Positions 14,815 through 22,893 of a stretch of DNA of 28,482 nt are shown here, piece by piece. The stretch comes from Candidatus Peregrinibacteria bacterium (lineage in GTDB: Bacteria > Patescibacteriota > Gracilibacteria > UBA1369 > UBA12463), in the NCBI GenBank assembly GCA_016215735.1, contig JACRIA010000047.1:1-28482 (forward strand), given 5' to 3'. The notes beneath the pieces are model-generated. The model was given only the letters and a program-made list of their open reading frames with translations, did not search any database and was not told the DNA's origin. The translations under genes and the position numbers were made by a program. Within the stretch, counting starts at the first letter, position 1, and every line of letters begins with the position of its first letter.

Positions 14815-16063
14815 CAGCGGCCGCAGGCCGCAAATCTGTAAACAAGTTTGCTGCTGGCGCAGTAAAATAGCGTCAGCGGTCAAAGATTTGCGCAAAGGCA
14901 AAATCATCATTGTGGTTGATGATGAAGATCGCGAAAATGAGGGCGATTTGGTTTGCGCGGCAGAATTTGCGACGCCGAAAATTATAAATTTTATGGCGAG
15001 CGAAGGCCGCGGATTAATTTGCGCGCCTATTTCAAACGAAATCAGCCAGCGGCTTGAACTTTGTTCAATGGTTGAAAATAATAATGAATCAGAAGGATGC
15101 AATTTTACTGTTTCTGTCGATTATAAACATGGAACAAAAACAGGGATTTCAGCTTTTGATAGGGCTCGTACAGTAGCTGCGCTTATAAATCCGGCATCGC
15201 GGCCAAATGATTTTAGGCGGCCTGGACATATGTTTCCACTTGTTGCAAAAGATGGAGGTGTTTTAGTGCGCGCGGGTCATACAGAGGCTGCGGTTGATTT
15301 AATGCGTTTAGCGAATTTGCAGCCTGCGGCTGTGATTTGTGAGATTTTGTGGATTAACGGCGAAATGTGCCGTGGAAATAATTTGATGATGTTCGCGAAA
15401 GCGCATGAGCTTAAAATAATTTCAATCCGCGATTTAATTAAATACAGAATCTCGCGCGAGAAACTTGTTGAGAAAAAAGTTGAGACAGATCTCGAAACTG
15501 AATACGGAAAATTCAGAATTATGGTTTATAAAGACAAAATTTCAGGCAAAAATCATATTGTGCTTGTGAAAGGAAAAATTTCCGGTTTGCCCGTTCTTGT
15601 TCGCGTTCACAGCGAATGCGTAACGAGTGAAATATTTAAATCAGTGAAATGCGATTGCGCTAGCCAGTTGGACGCGGCAATGCGGAAAATCGCGAGCGAG
15701 GGCGGAGTTTTGCTTTATTTAAGACAGGAAGGCCGCGGAATCGGATTAATAAATAAGCTGCGCGCGTATGATTTGCAAAAAAAGGGGCACGATACTGTTG
15801 AAGCGAATCAATTGCTCGGACTCTCTGATGATTTGCGCGAGTATGGAATTGGCGCGCAAATTTTGAGGGATATCGGCATTAAAAAAATGATTTTGATGAC
15901 GAATAATCCGAGAAAAATTATTGGTCTTGAGGGTTTTGGTTTGCAAATTATTGACCGCATGGCAATTGAAATCGCACCAACTAAACATACACGCGGATAT
16001 TTGAAAATAAAAAAACTCAAGCTAGGCCATTTACTCAATTTGGTTGATGAAAAAAGAAATTGA
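14801..16063 (+). CDS. ribBA: Bifunctional DHBP synthase / GTP cyclohydrolase II (RibBA)
   Basis: Makes 3,4-dihydroxy-2-butanone 4-phosphate from ribulose 5-phosphate and opens GTP, the two entry reactions of riboflavin synthesis. RibB part (about 22-215): DDEDRENEGDL (40-50), FTVSVDYKHGTKTGISAFDRART, RPGHMFPL and HTEAAVDL (160-167). RibA part (about 225-415): zinc cysteines C273, C284 and C286 in SECVTSEIFKSVKCDC, LRQEGRGIGLINK, and YGIGAQILRDIGI. Both active sites look complete. The start is uncertain: ATG 14801 lies within tsf, and the first 20 residues are read from the tsf end and a GC hairpin (14817-14831), not from normal RibB sequence; no other ATG/GTG/TTG lies in frame before the conserved region begins. 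No FMN riboswitch precedes it. ribD overlaps its end. Confidence 0.95.
   Translation: MRFNNSGRRPQICKQVCCWRSKIASAVKDLRKGKIIIVVDDEDRENEGDLVCAAEFATPKIINFMASEGRGLICAPISNEISQRLELCSMVENNNESEGCNFTVSVDYKHGTKTGISAFDRARTVAALINPASRPNDFRRPGHMFPLVAKDGGVLVRAGHTEAAVDLMRLANLQPAAVICEILWINGEMCRGNNLMMFAKAHELKIISIRDLIKYRISREKLVEKKVETDLETEYGKFRIMVYKDKISGKNHIVLVKGKISGLPVLVRVHSECVTSEIFKSVKCDCASQLDAAMRKIASEGGVLLYLRQEGRGIGLINKLRAYDLQKKGHDTVEANQLLGLSDDLREYGIGAQILRDIGIKKMILMTNNPRKIIGLEGFGLQIIDRMAIEIAPTKHTRGYLKIKKLKLGHLLNLVDEKRN
14817..14831. repeat. GC hairpin just after tsf, within the ribBA N terminus
   Basis: GCGGCC-GCA-GGCCGC, a perfect 6-bp stem starting three bases after the tsf stop. The core GCCGCAGGC recurs at 19137 and (complement) at 16236 and 15322. 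No T-run follows, so it should not terminate transcription; in the ribBA frame it encodes SGRRPQ. Confidence 0.6.
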
Positions 16064-17057
16064 TTTCATGCGGAGGGCCATTGAGCTGGCTAAAAAAGGC
16101 GTAGGCCGCGTTGCGCCGAATCCTTGTGTTGGATGTGTGATTGTGAAAAATGATCGCATTGTTGGCGAGGGCTGGCATAAGCGTTTTGGCGGACCGCATG
16201 CTGAAATCGAGGCTTTAAAAAAAGCAGGCAGTCGCGCCTGCGGCGCGGTGATGTATGTAACGCTTGAACCTTGCTGTCATTTTGGGAAAACTCCGCCTTG
16301 TACTGACGCGATTATAAAAAGCAAAGTGCGCGAAGTTTTTGCGGCAATGATTGATCCGAGTCTACACGCGAATTCGAAAGGAATTAAAATTTTGCGCGCT
16401 GCTGGCATTAGAACGCAGATTGGTTTGTGCGAAAAAGAGGCGCTTGCAATTAATCAGATTTTTTTGAAAAATGTGCGGTGTAAATTACCGTATGTGACAT
16501 TAAAAGTCGCGGCGAGTCTTGATGGGAAAATCGCGGCTCGAACCGGAGATTCGACCGGAATTTCGTGCAAGAAGTCGTTGAAATTTGTTCATGAATTGCG
16601 CAGCGAGCATGACGCTGTTTTGGTCGGCGCTGGAACTATTTTGGCTGATAATCCGCATCTCGGCGTGCGTTTGATAAAAGGCAAATCCCCTATTCGCGTG
16701 ATTTTGGCAGGCGGACAGCACATCCCTGCGAGCGCAAAAGTTTTCCGCGACAAAAATGTGATAGTGTTCGACAGCCGGCGCAACATAAATTTTGTTTTGA
16801 AAAAATTATTCGAACGCGGCGTGCGCAGTGTTTTAGTTGAAGGCGGTGAAAAAGTTTTTACGTCTTTTCTGGAGGCTGGCGCTGTTGATAGGTATATTGC
16901 TGTGATTGCGCCAAAATTAATCGGCGGCGCACGCGCAAAAACTCCATTTAGCGGAAAAGGTATTGGGGAAATCAAATCCGCGCTAATTCTTAAAAATGTT
17001 GAATTTATTCAGATTGGCTGCGATATGGTTATTGATGGACTATTGAATTTGTATTGA
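16047..17057 (+). CDS. ribD: Riboflavin biosynthesis deaminase/reductase RibD
   Basis: Carries out the second and third steps after GTP ring opening: deamination of the pyrimidine and reduction of the ribose side chain. 336 residues. N-terminal zinc deaminase: HAEIEAL (51-57) and LEPCCHFGKTPPC (73-85), the zinc-binding set. C-terminal reductase: VTLKVAASLDGKIAARTGDSTGIS, HELRSEHDAVLVGAGTILADNPHLGVR and VEGGEKVFTSFL. The length is typical, so both domains are whole. ATG 16047 is preferred over TTG 16044; it overlaps the ribBA end by 17 bp, so the two are coupled. Lumazine synthase and riboflavin synthase are not in the window. Confidence 0.96.
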   Translation: MKKEIDFMRRAIELAKKGVGRVAPNPCVGCVIVKNDRIVGEGWHKRFGGPHAEIEALKKAGSRACGAVMYVTLEPCCHFGKTPPCTDAIIKSKVREVFAAMIDPSLHANSKGIKILRAAGIRTQIGLCEKEALAINQIFLKNVRCKLPYVTLKVAASLDGKIAARTGDSTGISCKKSLKFVHELRSEHDAVLVGAGTILADNPHLGVRLIKGKSPIRVILAGGQHIPASAKVFRDKNVIVFDSRRNINFVLKKLFERGVRSVLVEGGEKVFTSFLEAGAVDRYIAVIAPKLIGGARAKTPFSGKGIGEIKSALILKNVEFIQIGCDMVIDGLLNLY

Positions 17058-17081
17058 CAAGATATAACGGATATCTAGAAT
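17054..17081 (+). promoter_or_regulatory. Promoter of the 85-aa gene, with small inverted repeat in the spacer
   Basis: TTGACA (17054-17059), 16-bp spacer, TAGAAT (17076-17081). GATAT (17061-17065) and ATATC (17071-17075) form an inverted repeat filling the spacer, a possible operator. The -35 overlaps the ribD stop codon. Predicted start near 17088, ATG at 17105. Confidence 0.6.
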
Positions 17082-17104
17082 AGTATAGGCATAACAAAAC
17101 TCAT

Positions 17105-17362
17105 ATGAAAACAATGCATTTTAATGATGCGGAATCTCCTGATTTTAACGCGATGCACTCTTTTTTCAACGAACATAAAACAAATATTCTTGCCGGTACA
17201 TTAAATGTGACGCAGATGAAACAAGAGCGCTGCGTTATTAAGCGCGAATCTCCTGCGAGCGAAATTTTGCTATTTATAGATGACGCGAAAATCAACGAGA
17301 CTATTGGTGAAATAAGGAATCTTCTCGAATTTTTTACTCCTGATGATCCGCGGGATTTTTAA
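17105..17362 (+). CDS. Unrecognised 85-aa protein
   Basis: I do not recognise this protein. It starts MKTMHFNDAESPDFNAMHSF and ends IGEIRNLLEFFTPDDPRDF. It is soluble, acidic at the end, without signal peptide or membrane helix. Possible alternating strands (TNILAGTLNVTQ, ERCVIKRE, EILLFIDDAKINE) suggest an alpha/beta fold. Support for it being real: a consensus promoter 50 bp upstream with a spacer inverted repeat, and a strong terminator 4 bp after the stop, so it is a single-gene transcription unit. Expression as a monocistronic unit under its own possible operator hints at a regulated small protein. Confidence 0.6.
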   Translation: MKTMHFNDAESPDFNAMHSFFNEHKTNILAGTLNVTQMKQERCVIKRESPASEILLFIDDAKINETIGEIRNLLEFFTPDDPRDF

Positions 17363-17365
17363 AAA

Positions 17366-17409
17366 CTGCCCCTAGAGTAAATATAAAGACTCTAAAGGGG
17401 CAGGTTTTT
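17366..17409. terminator. Strong bidirectional terminator
   Basis: Left arm CTGCCCCT (17366-17373) continued by AGAGT, right arm ACTCT then AGGGGCAG (17396-17403), with two unpaired A between the two right-hand blocks and a 10-base loop. A T-run (17405-17409) follows on the plus strand and the complementary strand also ends in a run of T. It serves the 85-aa gene and the convergent murJ. Confidence 0.92.
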
Positions 17410-17480
17410 ATCTTCATCCCGCGATGCAAGATGAAAACGATTTTATTTTATTCAAATTGAATTTGAAGTCAAGACTTTTT

Positions 17481-19025
17481 TTAAATGCGATTTTCAGAGC
17501 GGTATCGGAGAATTTTTATTGCGCCAAAATATACAATAAGGCCGACTGCACAAGCGATAGCGAGGCTGGCGCTAAGTCCGATGATGCCGTTTCCTATAAA
17601 ATGAAGCGCCGCGTCTTTTGTAAAATAGACAACAACGCCCATTAACGCCGCACTAATAATAATTTTTACAATTTTTCCAATATCGATAAATTTATCGCCT
17701 TGATGCGGGAGATGTTTCAGAATTGTTGTTTGCAGCATTATCCAATGCGCTGTGCCGGCGATTGCTGTTGAAATAGCGAGACCATAAACGCCGAAATGCC
17801 AGACTTGCGTTAGCGCGATGCTAAGCGCGACGTTCAGTATCGTGCCAAAAATGGCTATATATAGAGGCGTACGGGTATTTTTATATGCGTAGAATGCCCG
17901 CGCGAAAAGAGGAATTAAACTTTGTGCTAAAAGTCCGATTGAAAGTATGCCGAGAGTTTCTGCTGTGAGCGCCACATCATGGCTAGTAAATTTTCCGGTT
18001 TTGAGAATCAGCCCGACAATTTCGTGGCGCAAAATTATCATAGCGACTGTTGCGGGTACGATTAAATATACAACTTTATAAAAATTTTCTTTTAAAATAT
18101 GGAAAAATTTTTCGTGTTCTTCGCCTGCGACAAGTTCGGCAAAAACCCCGAATGCGACAATTGAAATCGAAACTCCGACAATTCCCATTGGCAAACTATT
18201 GAGATTTATCGCGTAGTTCAAAATCGTGATACTGCCTGAAGCTAGAAGCGAACCGATTAAAGTATTAATAACGAGATTTACCTGAAAAACGGATAAGCCG
18301 GCAACGCGCGGAATAAGCAGGCGCACCATTTCTTTGATATCCGGCGCTTTGAAATTAAATGTCGGCCGCCAATGAAAACCAAGTTTCAGAATTTCCGGAA
18401 ACTGAACAGCAGCATGCAGAAACGCGCCTGCAACAACGCCAATTGCAACAGCGTAAACTCCGTATTCTTTTGCGCCAGCAAGCGTTGCAACAATAATACT
18501 GATGTTGTACATAATCGGCGCGAGCGCCATGTAAAAATATCTGTTGAGGGAATTTTGTATGCTTTGAAAAACACTGCTTAATCCAAAGAAAAGCGGGCTG
18601 ATAAGCATTATTCGCGTGACTGTTGTTGTGAGAGCCAATTTTTCGCCGGAAAATCCAGGAACAAAAATTTTGACTATCCACGGCGCGAAAATAAGAGCTA
18701 TAATCGAAACTATTATTAAAAGTGTTGTTAAAATATTGAGGGAATTATTCGCGAACCGCCACCCTTCTTCAGATTGATTTTTTTTAATATAAGAAGTGAA
18801 TATCGGCACAAATGCTGCTGAAATCGCGCCGTATAGTAGAAGCTGAAACAATGTATCAGGCAGTCTGAATGCAGCGTAATAAGTATCAAGATCATGTATG
18901 CCGCCGCCTACAGCGCCAAATGTTGTTGCAAAAATGCGATCGCGCAGCAGGCCGAGCAAACGGCTCAACAGCGATGAAACCCCGAGCAAAACCGCGCCTG
19001 ATAATAGTTTTTGCCTTAGATTCAT
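17481..19025 (-). CDS. murJ: Lipid II flippase MurJ
   Basis: MurJ moves lipid II across the inner membrane for peptidoglycan synthesis. The 514-residue protein has the full set of about 14 hydrophobic helices and the MVF/MOP family opening SGAVLLGVSSLLSRLLGLLRDRIFATTFG, with the conserved arginines of TM1 (Arg22, Arg28, Arg30 region) that line the lipid cavity, plus the conserved AYYAAFRLPDTLFQLLLYGA-type second helix and FVPIFTSY. Length and pattern are normal. A -10 box (TATAAT, complement of 19033-19038) lies 7 nt before the ATG, close to leaderless. Its 3' end faces the bidirectional terminator at 17366-17409. Confidence 0.95.
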   Translation of the reverse strand: MNLRQKLLSGAVLLGVSSLLSRLLGLLRDRIFATTFGAVGGGIHDLDTYYAAFRLPDTLFQLLLYGAISAAFVPIFTSYIKKNQSEEGWRFANNSLNILTTLLIIVSIIALIFAPWIVKIFVPGFSGEKLALTTTVTRIMLISPLFFGLSSVFQSIQNSLNRYFYMALAPIMYNISIIVATLAGAKEYGVYAVAIGVVAGAFLHAAVQFPEILKLGFHWRPTFNFKAPDIKEMVRLLIPRVAGLSVFQVNLVINTLIGSLLASGSITILNYAINLNSLPMGIVGVSISIVAFGVFAELVAGEEHEKFFHILKENFYKVVYLIVPATVAMIILRHEIVGLILKTGKFTSHDVALTAETLGILSIGLLAQSLIPLFARAFYAYKNTRTPLYIAIFGTILNVALSIALTQVWHFGVYGLAISTAIAGTAHWIMLQTTILKHLPHQGDKFIDIGKIVKIIISAALMGVVVYFTKDAALHFIGNGIIGLSASLAIACAVGLIVYFGAIKILRYRSENRI

Positions 19026-19066
19026 TTTCTTTATTATATATCATTTTGGATTTATAAAAAGCGGTG

Positions 19067-19182
19067 GCGCGAGGCTTGTTTGCTGAAGAAAAGCTCTCGG
19101 AGGGAGCCGTAGGCGACTGAGAGCGCAGGCAGGCTCGCCGCAGGCGAGAACTGCCGATTTTCTGAAGCGAAAAGCCTCGCGC
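19067..19182. repeat. Cloverleaf-like palindromic intergenic element
   Basis: A perfect 11-bp outer stem, GCGCGAGGCTT (19067-19077) with AAGCCTCGCGC (19172-19182), encloses two further hairpins: one closed by CTCTC (about 19095) with GAGAG (about 19118), and a strong one made of GGCAG/CTGCC around CTCGCC-GCA-GGCGAG (19132-19146). It fills most of the gap between murJ and the transporter gene and lies just upstream of the transporter promoter. No terminator T-run. It could be a REP/BIME-type mobile palindrome or a structured RNA; the shape is clear, the function is not. Confidence 0.7.
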
Positions 19183-19188
19183 TATACC

Positions 19189-19217
19189 TTGATATAAAAC
19201 CTAATCTGTTGTATAAT
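19189..19217 (+). promoter_or_regulatory. Promoter of the transporter-phosphatase operon
   Basis: TTGATA (19189-19194), 17-bp spacer, TATAAT (19212-19217), eight bases to ATG 19226. Near-consensus. The transcript would have a leader of zero to two bases. Confidence 0.7.
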
Positions 19218-19225
19218 ATATAAAA

Positions 19226-21673
19226 ATGGAAAACACACACAAAAACAGCTTCGGACTGGGGTTACTGCACCGAATCTTCAATATTTACCCTCACGAGCTT
19301 CCGCGCGTTTTCACCTGCTGGACAGTACGGCTTGTTTACAGAATGGCTTTTATTTTGAGCTGGACAATGATTTTGGTCATGTTTGTGGCCCGATTTAATG
19401 TTATAGGACTCCCCTTTTTGTTCATAAGCCACGCGTTTTTGTTTATTATGGGAAGTTTTATTTACATGCGCCTTATACAGAAATATCACCTTGATAAGAT
19501 AATTTTGTTTGTTGTGGCTGCCGCGATTTTGACGCTCTCTGCAGCTTTAATCGTACAATCTTTTTCATTCAATCTTTATTTGATTTTGATGCTTCTTGTT
19601 GAGGCTTTTTTCTTGATACAGTTAACAGTTGCTTTTGATACTTTCGGCGAAAGATTTTTTACTCCCGTAGAAAGTCAGCGCACGTTTCCTCTTGTCGAGT
19701 CTGCTGATACTATCGCGGGTATTGCAAGTGGTCTTATTTTTATATTTTTCAGTTCTGTTGTTCCGATACACATGTTTACATGGATTGTTTTTGGGCTTGT
19801 GTGCTTGATGATTCCTTTGATGCTGCATTTCAGGTCTTTCGCGCAGTCAACGCCAGGCATTAAATTGTTCATGCATAAAGATAAAAGTACTCTCACAAAA
19901 AATATTAAAAACGGCATGCGTTTGTTCAAACAGCATGTTTTCGCGAAAAATCTGATTTATATAATTTTACTGCAGTATGCGTTTTTGATTCTTGTTGAAT
20001 ATATTTATACTGGTTCGGTCGCGAGTTATTCATCAGGCTATGCTAATGTTCCGGATGCTGCAATGGGCATAGAAAATTCAGTCGCGCATACATTTGGTAT
20101 TATGCAATTGATATTTAGTTTCGCGGCTCTCTTTATGCAGCTTTCCATTGGCGGAAAATTAATCCGAACGCTCGGCATTATCGGCAGTATGATTCTTTAT
20201 CCTTCTGTAATGCTTTTGAATTTGGCAGGACTTGTTATGCGGTTTGGATTTTTTACTTCAGCTCTTACAAAAATCAGCTCTGAAATAACAAGTGTTGTTT
20301 CAAGAAATTCATATCAAGCTTCGTACTATGCTTTCCGGGAGGAAGAGAGCGAGGAAATAAGGCAATTGATAGACGGAATGATCCGGCCGCTCGGCACAAT
20401 GGTCGGCGCGATACTTCTTATTCTTGCGCAATTTTTTGTGCCAAGCACGTTTTTAACTTTGGCGATTGTATGTACAATGTCCGTGCTTATACTTATGGAT
20501 TTGGCAGTGATTTCAAACACAAATACGCTTTATACAAACAACGCTGTCGCGGCTCTGTTATGCAAAACCGAGGATATTGATGAGCGGCTTAAATCAGCTG
20601 ATATTTTGATGCAAAAAGGCCACGGCAATATCACTCATGTATTTATGAAATGCTTAAGCAATCCCGAGGAGCCGGATTTGCTTAGGATAAAGATTTTGAA
20701 ATGCATTTCGGAACTTGATTATTTCGATGCTTTGCCCGAGATTTTGAGCTTTGTCACTCATCCAAAAAGAGATGTCCGCATGACTGCGATTGAAACAATA
20801 AAATCTTTTCAAAAAAATAAATATTTTGATAAAAATGAATTTTCCAAAATGAAAGTCTTGGAAACCTTCAAATCTCTTTTCTGGAAAGAATCCGATGAAG
20901 ATATAAGGCTTATGATTTTAAATGTTATTGCCGGATTTACGGGACAGCCTGCGACGGATTTTATTCTTGATATTCTGCAAAATGAATCCGGGCTTGTTCT
21001 TTCCGAAGCTATCAGGTCTCTTCGTTCGTTCAATGATATTACTCTCGGTGAAATGCTGGAAGATTATCTGGATTCGATAGACAGCAGGCTTGTTTTTAGT
21101 TCTACAATAGCGCTCTGGCAATTCACGAAATATCGGCCGCAGATAAAGAAAATTCTTGAGCGTATGATTAAATCAGATAAAAAAACTGAGCGGCTCTACG
21201 GCTTTTACGCGATAGGCGAAATCAGCATTGAGGATTTCAAGGAAAAACTTGCTTCGCTTTTCAAAAGAGAAAAAGATGAATATACAAAAGCGCATATCGG
21301 AATCGCTCTGCTTAAATTAGGCAGAAATGACTGCATACATTTTCTTATTAATATTTTGCGCGACCATTCGCATCCGCTGTCATTTAAGCTTATCCAATTG
21401 ATAAATGAAATTCCCGAGCGCTATAAAAACGAGATAAATAGATATGTCTATCACGCGGCTTCGTACAAAATCCATGAAATTTTCGGCAAAAAAGCGAATC
21501 ACAAAATGTCAGAAATGTCCAAAGAGGAACTAATGCAGCTGCGCTATTGTTATAATTTACTAAATTCCACTAGCGACATACTGCAAATCGATGCTATTCT
21601 TAAAAAAAGAAATCTATCATCTATGCCGTACATTCCTTCTTTCGCGACAATAACAATATCAACAAATGATTAA
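19226..21673 (+). CDS. NTT/MFS-like membrane transporter fused to HEAT-type repeats
   Basis: 815 residues. Residues about 30-430 form some 12 hydrophobic helices. Their layout, and the block FDTFGERFFTPVESQRTFPLVESADTIAG between helices 4 and 5, resemble the MFS-related nucleotide translocase group (NTT/Npt1), in which several uncultured-bacterium members carry HEAT repeats. Substrate cannot be read from sequence. Residues about 440-790 are helical pairs of roughly 35 residues (for example LRIKILKCISELDYFDALPEILSFV and DVRMTAIETIKSF), matching HEAT-like repeats, probably cytoplasmic and protein-binding. It overlaps the PP2C phosphatase gene by 8 bp, so the two are coupled and the HEAT part may sense or recruit a partner for the phosphatase. 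Transport role versus sensor role is open. Confidence 0.75.
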   Translation: MENTHKNSFGLGLLHRIFNIYPHELPRVFTCWTVRLVYRMAFILSWTMILVMFVARFNVIGLPFLFISHAFLFIMGSFIYMRLIQKYHLDKIILFVVAAAILTLSAALIVQSFSFNLYLILMLLVEAFFLIQLTVAFDTFGERFFTPVESQRTFPLVESADTIAGIASGLIFIFFSSVVPIHMFTWIVFGLVCLMIPLMLHFRSFAQSTPGIKLFMHKDKSTLTKNIKNGMRLFKQHVFAKNLIYIILLQYAFLILVEYIYTGSVASYSSGYANVPDAAMGIENSVAHTFGIMQLIFSFAALFMQLSIGGKLIRTLGIIGSMILYPSVMLLNLAGLVMRFGFFTSALTKISSEITSVVSRNSYQASYYAFREEESEEIRQLIDGMIRPLGTMVGAILLILAQFFVPSTFLTLAIVCTMSVLILMDLAVISNTNTLYTNNAVAALLCKTEDIDERLKSADILMQKGHGNITHVFMKCLSNPEEPDLLRIKILKCISELDYFDALPEILSFVTHPKRDVRMTAIETIKSFQKNKYFDKNEFSKMKVLETFKSLFWKESDEDIRLMILNVIAGFTGQPATDFILDILQNESGLVLSEAIRSLRSFNDITLGEMLEDYLDSIDSRLVFSSTIALWQFTKYRPQIKKILERMIKSDKKTERLYGFYAIGEISIEDFKEKLASLFKREKDEYTKAHIGIALLKLGRNDCIHFLINILRDHSHPLSFKLIQLINEIPERYKNEINRYVYHAASYKIHEIFGKKANHKMSEMSKEELMQLRYCYNLLNSTSDILQIDAILKKRNLSSMPYIPSFATITISTND

Positions 21674-22826
21674 GAGCATTGCAAAAAGAATGCTGCTGTA
21701 TTTGGGAATTTTTTGGATTGTTTTAGGGGGCGCGCTTTCTGCTGATTATTTTTATTTGAAATTTCTGGCGCAATTTCCGTGGATTTATATTGCTGGCGGA
21801 GCGCTTTTATTGACTTTAATTTACAGCCTTTTATTGATTTATCTTATGCTTTCAAAGCCATTGAGCGTAATAATGACGCAAATACATTATCTTTTAACAG
21901 GCCTGCCCTACAAACGATTTATTATTAACAGGCGCGACGAAATTGGGGTACTGTCTTATTTTTTTAATGAAGTCACGACAAATATCGCGAAGCTCGGCGC
22001 GCAGATAAAAGAAGGCGAAAGAATGGCGCATGAATTATCTCTCGCGAATAAGCTTCAACACGATATGCTGCCGACAAAAGCGCCAACATTGCCCGGACTT
22101 TTAATTTCAGCGAAAACAGCGCTTGCGACAGAAGTGGGCGGGGATAACTTTGATTTTCTTGTATATCCAAAGCATGCGTTTATTTATCTTGGCGACGCAA
22201 CCGGACACGGCGTTCCCGCGGCTTTAATTATGACTTTATCGCACGCGTTTCTTGAATCTTATTCAATGACAACAAGCGATATATGCCAAATTATGGTGAA
22301 TTTGAATGTTCAAATGCGCAAAAGAATTTCTTCAAATATGTTTATGACTTTGGTGATGCTGAAATGGGATTTTGAGAAAAAACAGCTTACTTATGCGGGC
22401 GCGGGACATGAGCATATTTTGGTTTATAAACCCTCAAAAGGAAAATGCGACGCTATAAAAACAGGCGGCATTGCAATCGGAATGGTGCCGGATAATTCAA
22501 AGCTTGTGAAAGAATCCGAGGTTCCGATTGAAGTCGGCGATTTTGTGATTTTGTATTCGGATGGGATTACTGAAGCGAAAAATATAAGCGGAGAAATGTT
22601 CGGATTGGAGCGTTTGCAGGAAAGCATCGCCAGGTATGCGGTTCAATATTCTCCTGACGGCGTGAGTTATCATACTGCGATGGATCTTAAGAAGTTTGTC
22701 GGCGAAGTTTTGCCTGCTGATGATATGACGCTGATTGTGATGCAGTGTGTTGGGGATAAGGCTGTGAGGCAGACAGAGGCGTCGCTGGCAACGGAATGGC
22801 ATAAGGATCTTGAGGAGAAAAAGTGA
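21666..22826 (+). CDS. Membrane HAMP-PP2C phosphatase (SpoIIE/RsbU type)
   Basis: 386 residues: two membrane helices (about 8-28 and 40-62) with a very short extracytoplasmic loop, a HAMP-like linker (about 63-115, with DEIGVLSYFFNEV), then a PP2C/SpoIIE domain. Metal-binding motifs are present: GGDNFD (158-163), GDATGHGVPAAL (176-187), LYSDGITEA (296-304) and ADDMTL (351-356). RsbU/SpoIIE enzymes dephosphorylate the STAS antagonist in partner-switching circuits; a STAS protein with a candidate phospho-serine is encoded at 11714-12097, so this is its likely phosphatase. The gene overlaps the transporter-HEAT gene by 8 bp. The lack of a sizeable external sensor domain suggests that the signal comes from the partner membrane protein. 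Confidence 0.92.
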   Translation: MIKSIAKRMLLYLGIFWIVLGGALSADYFYLKFLAQFPWIYIAGGALLLTLIYSLLLIYLMLSKPLSVIMTQIHYLLTGLPYKRFIINRRDEIGVLSYFFNEVTTNIAKLGAQIKEGERMAHELSLANKLQHDMLPTKAPTLPGLLISAKTALATEVGGDNFDFLVYPKHAFIYLGDATGHGVPAALIMTLSHAFLESYSMTTSDICQIMVNLNVQMRKRISSNMFMTLVMLKWDFEKKQLTYAGAGHEHILVYKPSKGKCDAIKTGGIAIGMVPDNSKLVKESEVPIEVGDFVILYSDGITEAKNISGEMFGLERLQESIARYAVQYSPDGVSYHTAMDLKKFVGEVLPADDMTLIVMQCVGDKAVRQTEASLATEWHKDLEEKK

Positions 22827-22861
22827 GCGCGACGTGAATTGCGAAAGTCAGATTTAGTCAA

Positions 22862-22893
22862 ATGATTGCGCAAAAGAATGATTGCGCAAAAGA
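22862..22893 (+). repeat. Perfect tandem 16-bp duplication at a start codon
   Basis: ATGATTGCGCAAAAGA occurs twice head to tail (22862-22877, 22878-22893). Each copy supplies an ATG; 16 is not a multiple of 3, so the first ATG opens a frame of about 32 codons while the second opens the 130-aa gene. Confidence 0.9.

Noticed and set aside
15320..15332. CAGCCTGCGGCTG hairpin in ribBA as an inserted element
   Set aside because: It encodes LQPAAV, which is part of the normal RibB sequence, so it is likely coincidental.
14801..16063. FMN riboswitch controlling ribBA
   Set aside because: ribBA overlaps tsf, leaving no room for an aptamer, and no such structure is seen in the tsf-ribBA region.
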